A stretch of DNA of 64,000 nt, taken from positions 2,307,608-2,371,607 of the forward strand of contig BPKI01000001.1 in assembly GCA_026005055.1 (NCBI GenBank), read 5' to 3'. The translations under genes were made by a program, and so were the position numbers. The stretch comes from Lysobacterales bacterium. Its GTDB lineage: Bacteria; Pseudomonadota; Gammaproteobacteria; Xanthomonadales; BPKI01. The stretch's first letter is position 1. Each line of letters begins with the position of its first letter. This document shows, piece after piece, positions 36,166-44,149 of this stretch. The notes under the pieces were generated by a model. The model saw only the letters and a list, made by a program, of their open reading frames with translations. It was not told the DNA's origin and did not search any database.

Positions 36166-38160
36166 TCACTCCACCCGGACCGAGTAAAGCTCGGCGTTGA
36201 GGTCCGAATTCTGATTGATGAGGTCTCCCGCGGTGATGAACTGCACCACCGGCACGGAGACGTCCAATCCCGCGGCGAGCCCCAGCACGCCGTTCTGCAG
36301 CGCGAGGATCTGCTCCGCGGCGCTCGAGGTGCCGGCTTGGTAACCCACCTGGGTGAGGCCGGAGGCGAGATCGAAGCGCTCGAAGGCGAAGCGGGTCACC
36401 GGCGTGTTGCTCGCCGGATTGGGATCGAAGGGCACGCGGAAGCCATAGAGCAGGTGCGCGGTCGCCGTGAGCTGCGTCCACTGGAAGAACCCCCCCACCC
36501 CACCTGCAGACCCTGTACAGTCGGCGTTGTTGTTGCACTGGAATCGGAACAGCTGCACCGCCCCCGTGGGGTTGGCTCCAGCGTAGTTGCCATTCGAGAG
36601 GAAATAGACGTTCCGGCCGTTGTTGTCCCGATCGATCTGCGGGCTGAAGTTGGTGACCGGAGCCGTGCTCGTCGTGATCTGGCGCCTCGAGCCGGTGTCG
36701 CGGTTGAAGCGGAAGATCTCGAAGTTGCCATCGGCGTTGTCGCCGTGGTTGCAGTTCGCCTCGTAAACCACGTAGCGCCCGTCGCGCTCGCCGTCGTCGG
36801 CGTGATGGTTGAGCCAGGGATTGCGGGCGGTGCAGGCGGCGCTCGGCCCGGGCGCAACGGTGATGATGTTGCTCACCGCGTTCGTCCCTCCACCAGCCCA
36901 CACCAGGACATGGCGATGGCCCGCGCTCACCCCGAGCGAGGTGCAGTCGCTGTCGAAGGCGATCACATCGCCGCCGCGATTGATCGCGGGGTTGCGGTTG
37001 TGGCAGCCGCTGGTGGCCGTAATCGTGGTCAAGATGTTGTTCACGCGATCCCAGCGGTAGATCTCGGTGTTGTCCGAGGGCGACACTTGGGCGGCGATCG
37101 CGAGGTAACGCCCCGGCGTACCGCCCACCGTCCCCGAGAAGGCAAGTCCCTGGATCTGGCCATCCAGCGCCATCGGCAGCACCGTGACCCGCGACCAGCC
37201 GCCCAGCCCCACGCGGACGAAGACCTGCTGCACGAAGTTGGGATTGGTGCCATCGAGATTGGCGTTCGAGACCACCGCCCGCACCGTCCCGGTGGGGTCG
37301 ATGGCCGCGCGGGTCTGCGCATCCCCACGCCACACGAAGCCCCCGCCCTGCAAGCTGACCTGCTGTGCGCTCGTGTGGGTGATCTGGGTCACGCGCGAGA
37401 GCGGTGTGGCATCACAGGCCGCGCGGATCTCGACGCGATCGAGCACGAGCGCGCTGTCGTATTCCGGATCGCCTTGGTCAGCGACACGGAAACGGATGGT
37501 GCGGGTGAAGGGCGGAGCGGTATCGGGCAGCGGAATCGGCACGCAAGCATGACGCCAGCCGGGAATGCCGAAGCGGAGCTGAGTTCCGCTCACCGGCGGT
37601 GCACCGGTGATGCTCCAGTTGACCACCGAAGTGGTGAGGATATGGGTGTTGGGGAAGTTGGAGATGCTGCTGCCGCTGTTGCGCGGTGAGGAACCCGAGA
37701 ACACGCGCCCCGCCGTGAAGGGGTCGCTCGGCGGCGCGCCCTGGAAGATCGTCACATCGAAGAGATCGTCGTAAGTCCCATCCTGATCCTGTTCGCTCGA
37801 GCCGAAGCTCCACTCGAAGGAGAGCACCGCCGGCCGGAAGGGGATGCTGACCGTCACCGACAAGGTCGCGGCATCGAAGTCGTTGGTCGCGTTGCCATCG
37901 ATGAGCAGCGCGCCTCCACCGGCATTGCCGGGACCGGTCGAGAGAATCGCGAAGCGCGTCCCATCCGCCGCCGCGAACGGACCGGGCGTGACGTTGGCCG
38001 AGGTGATCACCGCCACCCGCCCAGTACCGCCCACGGTCCAGCCGGTGAGCCCCGACTCGAAGCTGCCGTTGGGAATGATCTGGGCCGAGGCGGCTCCCCC
38101 CGCCAGGCATCCGGCCACCAACGCCGCGTTCCCCCACCTTGTCCCGATCCTAGCTTTCAT
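36166..38160 (-). CDS. Large secreted beta-rich protein, candidate pilus-tip adhesin
   Basis: A 664-residue protein with a signal peptide ending GGAASA. The first third (about 27-240) looks like a jelly-roll lectin/carbohydrate-binding-type domain: IIPNGSFESGLTGWTVGG, then ADGTRFAILSTGPGNAGGG, FRPAVLSFEWSFGSSEQDQD and VLDRVEIRAACDA. The rest (about 250-620) has repeated TolB/PD40-like propeller blades (NTEIYRWDRVNNILTTIT, NFEIFRFNRDTGSRRQITTS, FERFDLASGLTQVGYQ). The ATG overlaps the usher stop by 4 bp, the position that a tip adhesin (CsuE) holds in Csu operons. The adhesin role is inference; no donor-strand acceptor pilin domain was recognised. Confidence 0.65.
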   Translation of the reverse strand: MKARIGTRWGNAALVAGCLAGGAASAQIIPNGSFESGLTGWTVGGTGRVAVITSANVTPGPFAAADGTRFAILSTGPGNAGGGALLIDGNATNDFDAATLSVTVSIPFRPAVLSFEWSFGSSEQDQDGTYDDLFDVTIFQGAPPSDPFTAGRVFSGSSPRNSGSSISNFPNTHILTTSVVNWSITGAPPVSGTQLRFGIPGWRHACVPIPLPDTAPPFTRTIRFRVADQGDPEYDSALVLDRVEIRAACDATPLSRVTQITHTSAQQVSLQGGGFVWRGDAQTRAAIDPTGTVRAVVSNANLDGTNPNFVQQVFVRVGLGGWSRVTVLPMALDGQIQGLAFSGTVGGTPGRYLAIAAQVSPSDNTEIYRWDRVNNILTTITATSGCHNRNPAINRGGDVIAFDSDCTSLGVSAGHRHVLVWAGGGTNAVSNIITVAPGPSAACTARNPWLNHHADDGERDGRYVVYEANCNHGDNADGNFEIFRFNRDTGSRRQITTSTAPVTNFSPQIDRDNNGRNVYFLSNGNYAGANPTGAVQLFRFQCNNNADCTGSAGGVGGFFQWTQLTATAHLLYGFRVPFDPNPASNTPVTRFAFERFDLASGLTQVGYQAGTSSAAEQILALQNGVLGLAAGLDVSVPVVQFITAGDLINQNSDLNAELYSVRVE

Positions 38161-40724
38161 CGCTCGACCTCCTCCCTCCCCGGCGGGGCGGAAAGCCCCG
38201 CCTCAGGGATGAGTACAAGACCACTCAGATAGCGATCCGATAGTTCGATCTCGCGCACCGCGCGCAAGCCCCCCTCGGCGCCGACCCATTCGATCCGGTA
38301 GCGCCCTGGTGGTAGCCCCTCCACCCGAAAGACCCCATCCGCGCCGAGCGCCGCCTCGGCCCGCACCAGTCCTTCTCGATCGCGCACCAGCACCCGGCCC
38401 TCGGGCTTTGCGCCGAGCCGGCCCACGATCCCGAGGCGATAGGCGACTCGGAAGCGCAAGGCGGTGAGCCGACCCGGCGCGATCTCGGCATAGAGGCCTC
38501 GCTCCACCGGCGAGAGCTCGAGCGGCAGACCCTCCTCGTCGAGTTCGACCCGGTAAACGCCCGGTGCGAGATCGGCGAGGTGCAAACGCCCGGCGGCATC
38601 GGCGCGCCCGCGCACCTGACCATCGATGCGCACCGCCACCCCGGCGAGCGAGGGGGCCCCTGCAGGCGCCTCGATCGCGACGGCCAACGTCCCGCGCCCG
38701 CCGCTGGCACCATAACCCGCGCGCGTGAGCCTGCCCCCGCTCAGACCGAAGTCCCAGGAAAGGCCCAAGCCGAAGCGTTCGGGCACTTCCCCTGCCACCC
38801 CGTACCACAGCGGATCCTTCATCGCCTCCGCCCGGAAGCGCAGTCCCGGCCACAGTTCGCGTCCGACGCGCAAGAGATAGCCCTTGCTTCCGGAGCCGGC
38901 GAGCAGCCCGAAGTCCGCGTACCAGCCGAAGACATCCTCGGCGTCTTGATAGCTCGCCGAGAGCGCGATCCGTTCCCGCCCGCTCGCCCGCTCGCGAAGG
39001 AGCGAGGCGGCCACCAGCCAGCTCGCGCTCAACCGCTGCTCGCCGCCCAGTTGCTCGGCATAGGCATCGCGCCGGGCATACAGGCGCGTGTGCGGCGTCA
39101 GCGCGTAGTAGAGGTCATGCACGTACTCGCCGAGGAAATCCGGTCGGCTGCTCAGGCTCAGACCGAAATCGGTACTGTAGCGCAGCGCCGGCTTGAGGAA
39201 TCGCGCATCGCCGCCGAAACCCTCGCGCTCGCGGCCGATCAGGCTGATTTCGAGCCGAGGCCAGCGCCGGTAGCCGATTTCAGCGAAGCGTTCGAAGGCC
39301 TCGCCGCGTGCCGGGGAGAAGCCCGCCTCCTCTTCGCGGAGGAAGAGCCGCCAAAACCAGCGCTCGCGCTCGCCCTCGAGGGTGGCAAGCCACGCCGAGG
39401 CCGAATCCGCTCGCGCTAGCGCCAGTCCGCCGAGGCCGAGCGGACCGAGCCCTGCTACCGCGCCGAGCGCAAGCTCCTGGCGTTGGGCTCGAGAGAGGGC
39501 GGCGCCTTCCAGCGTCAGCCGCTCGCCGAAAGCCCTGCGGCCGCGCAAGAAATAAGCGCCCTCGCCAGTGTCGAGCAGAGAATCGAAGGGGTTGCCCTCC
39601 ACGCCGGCACCGCCATGCAGCAGGTAGGCCCCTTCCGGCAGCAGCCTGGGGCTGACCATGCCACTGAGATCGAGCACCGCCGCCGGCGCCCCCTCCGCGA
39701 AGGGCGCGTAGAGCAGCACTTCGATGCGGACGTAGCCCGGCGGCAAGCGCACGTCGAGGAACTCGAAGCGGCCATCGAGGGGAATGCGCTGCCTCGCCAC
39801 CGTGCGCCCATCGAGCCTCAGTTCGGCGATGCCGCCGGGCGGGCCTTCGCCGCGGATGTTCTGCACCGCCGCTTGACCGTCGTCGAGCAGGCGCAGCGGG
39901 TCGGCCGGCCTGAGCAGATCCGGCGCCCCCTCGACGAAGGCCGCCTGCACGCCGCTGAAGTCGAAGCCCGAAAGCAGCGGATGCACCGCGAGGAACTGAT
40001 GCCCGAGCAGAAGACCGCGCCGCTCCTCGCGGTAGCTCCACTGCCAGTCGCGCAGCCGCGAGCGGCCGGAAGGATCGCGCTCGAGCCGCGCGTGGTAGCT
40101 CCCCGGCCCTAGCCCGCCGCTCACCGCCAGGAAGCCGGAGTCGCTCTGCTCTCCGTCCACCTGTTCGAGGCGAATCTCGCCGCGCAGCGCGGAAAGGGAG
40201 AGTTCCTTCGGGCGCGCATCGGGGCGCACCGGCTGGTCCGGGCTTCTTCCGGGCTGCGGCGCGGGATCCCAGGAAAGCTCGATGCGCAGCGCGAAATCCG
40301 CCTCGTCGAAACGAATCCGTGCCGCGAGGCGCTCGGCCAAAAGCTCGATCGGCGCATAGCGCTCGCCGCCGAAGCGCGAAAGCTCGCGCTCCTCGAAGCG
40401 GGCCGGTCCGAGGGGGGTGATGAGCCACGGCCCGGAGGGCGTTTCGCGCAGATCGACCGAGAGGGCCCTCGCCAACGCCGCGACCGGTGCCAGCCGCCGA
40501 CCGTCCGGCTGGCGTACCAGGACGATCGCCTCACCCTGCTCGCGGCCATTGACGATCAGGCCGGCAAGCTCGCTCAGACTCTCGCGGCCCGCGCGGCTGC
40601 CGCCGCTCGCGAAGGCGGGAAGCGCCGCGAAGGCCGCCTCATCCTCCGCCTCGGCCGCCGCGGCCAGCGGCGAGGCAGAAAGAAGGCTTGCGGCCAACGC
40701 GAGCATGCTCAGCCACCTCCTCAC
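38157..40724 (-). CDS. Divergent outer membrane fimbrial usher
   Basis: An 855-residue protein with signal peptide (about 1-23). The N-terminal part (about 50-150) has modules such as LIVNGREQGEAIVLVRQPDG and RLAPVAALARALSVDL, as in archaic ushers. A short segment (about 290-345: AVQNIRGEGPPGGIAELRLD, GRFEFLDVRLPPGYVRIEVL) fits the plug domain, flanked by a long run of barrel strands to about 690. The C-terminus (about 700-840) has carboxypeptidase-regulatory-like folds (GRLHLADLAPGVYRVELDEE, GVFRVEGLPPGRYRIEW). Ushers form the outer membrane pore through which chaperone-subunit complexes are assembled. It overlaps the chaperone gene and the 664-residue gene by 4 bp each. Confidence 0.75.
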   Translation of the reverse strand: MRRWLSMLALAASLLSASPLAAAAEAEDEAAFAALPAFASGGSRAGRESLSELAGLIVNGREQGEAIVLVRQPDGRRLAPVAALARALSVDLRETPSGPWLITPLGPARFEERELSRFGGERYAPIELLAERLAARIRFDEADFALRIELSWDPAPQPGRSPDQPVRPDARPKELSLSALRGEIRLEQVDGEQSDSGFLAVSGGLGPGSYHARLERDPSGRSRLRDWQWSYREERRGLLLGHQFLAVHPLLSGFDFSGVQAAFVEGAPDLLRPADPLRLLDDGQAAVQNIRGEGPPGGIAELRLDGRTVARQRIPLDGRFEFLDVRLPPGYVRIEVLLYAPFAEGAPAAVLDLSGMVSPRLLPEGAYLLHGGAGVEGNPFDSLLDTGEGAYFLRGRRAFGERLTLEGAALSRAQRQELALGAVAGLGPLGLGGLALARADSASAWLATLEGERERWFWRLFLREEEAGFSPARGEAFERFAEIGYRRWPRLEISLIGREREGFGGDARFLKPALRYSTDFGLSLSSRPDFLGEYVHDLYYALTPHTRLYARRDAYAEQLGGEQRLSASWLVAASLLRERASGRERIALSASYQDAEDVFGWYADFGLLAGSGSKGYLLRVGRELWPGLRFRAEAMKDPLWYGVAGEVPERFGLGLSWDFGLSGGRLTRAGYGASGGRGTLAVAIEAPAGAPSLAGVAVRIDGQVRGRADAAGRLHLADLAPGVYRVELDEEGLPLELSPVERGLYAEIAPGRLTALRFRVAYRLGIVGRLGAKPEGRVLVRDREGLVRAEAALGADGVFRVEGLPPGRYRIEWVGAEGGLRAVREIELSDRYLSGLVLIPEAGLSAPPGREEVER

Positions 40725-41584
40725 CGCCCTCCCGTCCTCGCACCCGTGCCGGCGCCCTCATCGGGCGCCCATTCGAGCTCATAGACGCCCGCGAGAGGAG
40801 CATCGCCGAGCGTGCCTTCGAGGCGAAGGCGATAGCGCCCCGGAGAAAGCCGCGCGCCCTGCGGCAGCGCGTGCGGGACCCAGCGCGTCTCCCCAGGCAG
40901 TACCGGCAACCCGCTCAGACTCCCCTCCACCGCCGCCGCCCCAGCGCTCAAGGGCTCGAGGATCAGACGGCCTTTCGGACGCACATGCGCTTCTCCCTCG
41001 TTGCGGATGCGGGTGCGCACGCCCTCCGGCGCGAGCGCCACTTCGAGCAGGCGCGCGCGTCGCGACAGCGAACCGACCGTGGCGTAGATCGCGCTCAGGA
41101 TCTGAAAGCGCATGCGCAACACCAGACCATGCGCGCCCGCGACCGGCGGCTCGTCCGGCTTTTCCGTCGGCAGCTGCTCGAAGACCATGGCGAGCCGATA
41201 TTCCCCTTCCGGAGGCATCGCCTCCGGGCGGATCGAGAAGCGCACGGTGCGCGACTCGCCGGGCGGAATCTCGAGCTCGACCGGATTGATGATCGTGCGC
41301 TCGACCAACCCCTGCTCGTCGCGTTCGCGCAGGCGCATGGAGAAATCCTCCGCGAGTTCGAAACCCGCCACCCGTACCTTGAGCCGCACCGGCTCGATGC
41401 CGAGGTTTTGCAGCCGGTAGGCATGGGTCTGCGGCCCCTCATCGAGCGCCACGATGTGATTCTGGGGGCTGATCGCAACTCCCCCCGGCAGACCGCCCGG
41501 CAGGGGACCCGCCACCGGCATCGCTTCCGCCGCGAGAAGCGCCCGAGCGCCCAACAGCAGCACGAAGCCCAAGGGCCGGATCAT
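40721..41584 (-). CDS. PapD-like periplasmic pilus chaperone
   Basis: A 287-residue protein with a signal peptide (about 1-19). Its N-terminal Ig-like domain has VAISPQNHIVALDEGPQTHA and LQNLGIEPVRLKVRV, and the PGESRTVRFSIRPEA strand that in such chaperones gives the donor-strand edge. A second Ig-like domain (about 175-270, LEVALAPEGVRTRIRNEGEA) follows. It would hold pilin subunits in the periplasm and deliver them to the usher. The fit is better to the archaic or CS1-like chaperone branches than to PapD/FimC. It overlaps both neighbours by 4 bp. Confidence 0.75.
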   Translation of the reverse strand: MIRPLGFVLLLGARALLAAEAMPVAGPLPGGLPGGVAISPQNHIVALDEGPQTHAYRLQNLGIEPVRLKVRVAGFELAEDFSMRLRERDEQGLVERTIINPVELEIPPGESRTVRFSIRPEAMPPEGEYRLAMVFEQLPTEKPDEPPVAGAHGLVLRMRFQILSAIYATVGSLSRRARLLEVALAPEGVRTRIRNEGEAHVRPKGRLILEPLSAGAAAVEGSLSGLPVLPGETRWVPHALPQGARLSPGRYRLRLEGTLGDAPLAGVYELEWAPDEGAGTGARTGGR

Positions 41585-42114
41585 GGTCCATGCTCCGCGA
41601 GGAGCTCGATCCGTCCGGACAGACGCCCGGCATGGGCGATCCCTCGCAGCGGCAACTCGAGCACGAGTCGCCCTTCATACACCGTGCCCCGTTCGTCGCT
41701 GCTCACCGGCCACGGTCCGATGATTCGCACCCGCGCTGCCGGGCCGGGCACCGGCCTGCCGTCCACCGTGCGCGAGCCCTCTCGGCCGTCCTCGCCGATC
41801 CAGCGCGCTTGCACGCGCGGCGGCAGCGTCTCGGAAGAGCGCACGCGGAACACGAGGGGTAACTCGCGCTCGACCACCTCCACCGCCGCCGGGATCGGCA
41901 ACGCCCCCGCCTCGGCCCGCACGGCCGAGGACCCTGACACGGCGCGACTGATCGCCGCCCCAACGGCGGCCGAGGGGGCGCCGCCGAAGTCGGCGAGCGA
42001 CAGCGGCTCGACCTCGAGCACTCGGGGGGCACGCAGCCCCCCGGGTGTCACGAGTTCGACCGCCCCCCCAACGAGAGAGGCGAGGAGCAAAAACCCCGCG
42101 AGCAGCGAGCGCAC
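41581..42114 (-). CDS. Exported small protein, candidate minor pilus subunit
   Basis: A 177-residue protein. The signal peptide (MRSLLAGFLLLASLVGGAVE) is followed by a beta-rich body, with the C-terminal strand pattern AGRLSGRIELLAEHG resembling the last strands of pilins. I do not recognise the family. Between the major subunit candidate and the chaperone gene, it holds the place of minor subunits in Csu operons. No Cys pair was seen. Its stop overlaps the chaperone start by 4 bp. A role as usher partner or second chaperone is also possible. Confidence 0.55.
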   Translation of the reverse strand: MRSLLAGFLLLASLVGGAVELVTPGGLRAPRVLEVEPLSLADFGGAPSAAVGAAISRAVSGSSAVRAEAGALPIPAAVEVVERELPLVFRVRSSETLPPRVQARWIGEDGREGSRTVDGRPVPGPAARVRIIGPWPVSSDERGTVYEGRLVLELPLRGIAHAGRLSGRIELLAEHGP

Positions 42115-42157
42115 GGCCCGCCCCCCAAAACAACGAATCCCGAACCGCGGCGAGCCC

Positions 42158-42826
42158 TTAGGGCAGCGCCAGGGTCAGGGTGTACGTCGGATCGGGATCC
42201 GAGTAGTTGCCCGGCACGAAGGCATTGGTGAGATCGAGGTTCAGGGTGACGTCCCCGAACTGAGGATTCACCATGCCTGGTGGCGGGAAGCTGCCCGGCG
42301 TGGCCGTCGCATTCGGGATCCCGATGCTCGAGGCCGGCGGACCCGCATTGACCAGCGGCACACCGGCCGCATTGACGGCCGCAGTCACGGTCACGTTGTT
42401 GTTGTGGATCGCCCGCACCGCCCAGACGTTCTGAAGCACCAAGGGAACGTTGGTTGGCGGGGAGCCAGGGGTTGGCGTGAGCGGGTTCGGCAGGCCGACG
42501 TTCGCCACGATGTTCGGCGCCGTATAGCTGACGTTGGCCACCGGCACCGAGATCGCGCCCTGCGGGCAGCCGGTGTTCGGACCCGGACCAGCGTTGTCCG
42601 GGCAGCTACTGAGGTTCAAGAGCTGCGCCATCACGCTGGCGGGAATCGGCACCGTGATCTGCTGCCGGTAATAGAGAATGCCGATGCTCGGCAGGTTGAT
42701 GATCACCTGCACTCCCACCTGAGCATCCGCGCGGGGCGCGACCCCGAGGCCTGCGGCGATCGCCGCGGCGAGCGCGAAAGTACGGACAAAAGACCGTGTT
42801 GAGAGATGAGACTTACTTGAGGACAT
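42158..42826 (-). CDS. Exported subunit-like protein, candidate major pilin
   Basis: A 222-residue protein. The signal peptide (about 1-36, ending RADAQ) leads to a mature region poor in charged residues and rich in N, P, V and T (VGVQVIINLPSIGILYYRQQ, APNIVANVGLPNPLTPTPGS). One Cys pair (SSCPDNAGPGPNTGCPQ) could form a disulfide. The end, FVPGNYSDPDPTYTLTLALP, is like the final strands of alpha-type and archaic pilins. It is the first gene of the operon. The ATG at 42826 has GGAG 8 nt upstream; the frame is open further back but without signal-peptide character. No family is firmly recognised. Confidence 0.65.
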   Translation of the reverse strand: MSSSKSHLSTRSFVRTFALAAAIAAGLGVAPRADAQVGVQVIINLPSIGILYYRQQITVPIPASVMAQLLNLSSCPDNAGPGPNTGCPQGAISVPVANVSYTAPNIVANVGLPNPLTPTPGSPPTNVPLVLQNVWAVRAIHNNNVTVTAAVNAAGVPLVNAGPPASSIGIPNATATPGSFPPPGMVNPQFGDVTLNLDLTNAFVPGNYSDPDPTYTLTLALP

Positions 42827-42891
42827 GATCGAATCTCCGGAAGAACGAGAAACCCTGGACGAAACCCCGACGGCAGCCGTCCCAGTGCCGC

Positions 42892-42913
42892 CGAGATCTT
42901 CAGAGAGATCTCG
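42892..42913 (-). promoter_or_regulatory. Palindrome (8-6-8) in the leader of the pilus-like operon
   Basis: CGAGATCT and AGATCTCG are perfect inverted copies around a 6-nt spacer, 66 bp before the first gene. On the minus strand an AT-rich -10-like stretch (TATTCTTTATAC, 42913-42924) adjoins it, so the palindrome lies at or just after the likely transcription start. It could be an operator or a 5' RNA hairpin. Confidence 0.5.
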
Positions 42914-42976
42914 TATAAAGAATAGCTCAGAGGATGCGTCGGAGGGAAGCAAACTTTTGTAACGGAATGGCCCTCC

Positions 42977-43921
42977 TCAGCCGCGGCGCAGCGCCTCGAT
43001 GAGGGCCTTGAGATCGGTCGGCGGCTCGGCGCGAAAGCGCAGCGAACGTTCCTCAGCCGGATGCACAAGCTCGAGGCTTTCGGCATGAAGCGCCTGCCGC
43101 CGAAAGCCCGCCAGGGTCTCGCGCAGCGCCGGCGAAGCGCCTTCCGGAAAGCGCGGTTTCCCCCCGTAGAGAGGATCCCCGACCAACGGGAAGCCGAGAT
43201 GCGCGAGGTGGACCCTGATCTGATGCGTTCGCCCGGTCTCCAGCCGCACCGCGAGCAGCGCATGCGCAGCGAAGCGTTCGCGCACGCGGAAGTGGGTGAT
43301 GGCTTGGCGACCGCCCTCGACGACCGCCATGCGCAGCCGATCCCGCGGATGGCGTCCGATGGGCGCCTCGATCGCACCTCCGGCCACGGGAACGCCTTGC
43401 ACCACGGCCAGATACTCCCGGCCCACCTGCCGAGTCGAGAGCGCCTCCACCAAAGCCCGATGCGCGCGCTCGCTGCGCGCCACCACGAGCAGCCCGCTGG
43501 TGTCCTTGTCCAACCGATGCACGATGCCCGCCCGCGGCAGGCGGGCGAGCTCCGGAAAGTGGTGGAGCAGCGCGTTCTGCAGGGTCCCGCGCGCTTGCCC
43601 CGCACCGGGATGAACGGTGAGCCCGGCGGGTTTGTCGACGACGATGAGCGCCTCGTCCTGGTACACGATGGAAAGAGGAATCGGCTCCGGCTCGAGGCGC
43701 TGATCGGGAGCGCTTTCCGGGTCGAGCTCGATGAGCTCGCCGCCGAGCACCCGCGCGCTCGCCTTCACCCGCTCGCCGTCGAGCAGCGCCCGGCCCGCCT
43801 TGATCCAGGCCGCGAGCCGGCTGCGCGAATACTCGGGGAAAAGGCGTGCGAGGGCGCGATCGAAGCGCTCGCCAGCCCATTCGAGCGGGATTTCCGCACT
43901 CGCCAGGGATGATTCATCCAT
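42977..43921 (-). CDS. rluD: 23S rRNA pseudouridine synthase RluD
   Basis: A 314-residue enzyme. An S4 domain (about 17-65: ERFDRALARLFPEYSRSRLA) precedes the RluA-family catalytic domain with VVDKPAGLTVHPGAG and HRLDKDTSGLLVVAR, where Asp138 is catalytic, and LETGRTHQIRVHLAHLGFPL near the end. Length and the S4 domain fit RluD, which makes pseudouridines in helix 69 of 23S rRNA. RluC is the main alternative. Confidence 0.92.
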   Translation of the reverse strand: MDESSLASAEIPLEWAGERFDRALARLFPEYSRSRLAAWIKAGRALLDGERVKASARVLGGELIELDPESAPDQRLEPEPIPLSIVYQDEALIVVDKPAGLTVHPGAGQARGTLQNALLHHFPELARLPRAGIVHRLDKDTSGLLVVARSERAHRALVEALSTRQVGREYLAVVQGVPVAGGAIEAPIGRHPRDRLRMAVVEGGRQAITHFRVRERFAAHALLAVRLETGRTHQIRVHLAHLGFPLVGDPLYGGKPRFPEGASPALRETLAGFRRQALHAESLELVHPAEERSLRFRAEPPTDLKALIEALRRG

Positions 43922-44149
43922 CCCCGAAGTTTAGTCGAGCGCAGAGCGCGAGCCCTCGGGCGATCCCATCCCGCGCGCGGCGAAGTCCCGCTCACCGCCG
44001 GGACTCGGCTCGAGCGAGGTCCCCATGATGCTTTCCACTCCGATCTCGTCAGCATGCCGGAAGCCCCAGACTCTTGACCGCCCGCGCCTTGCGGTGGAAG
44101 GTTTTGCCCGCTGGCCGCGCTTCGCGCCAGGTTGATTCGGGAGGGGAAC

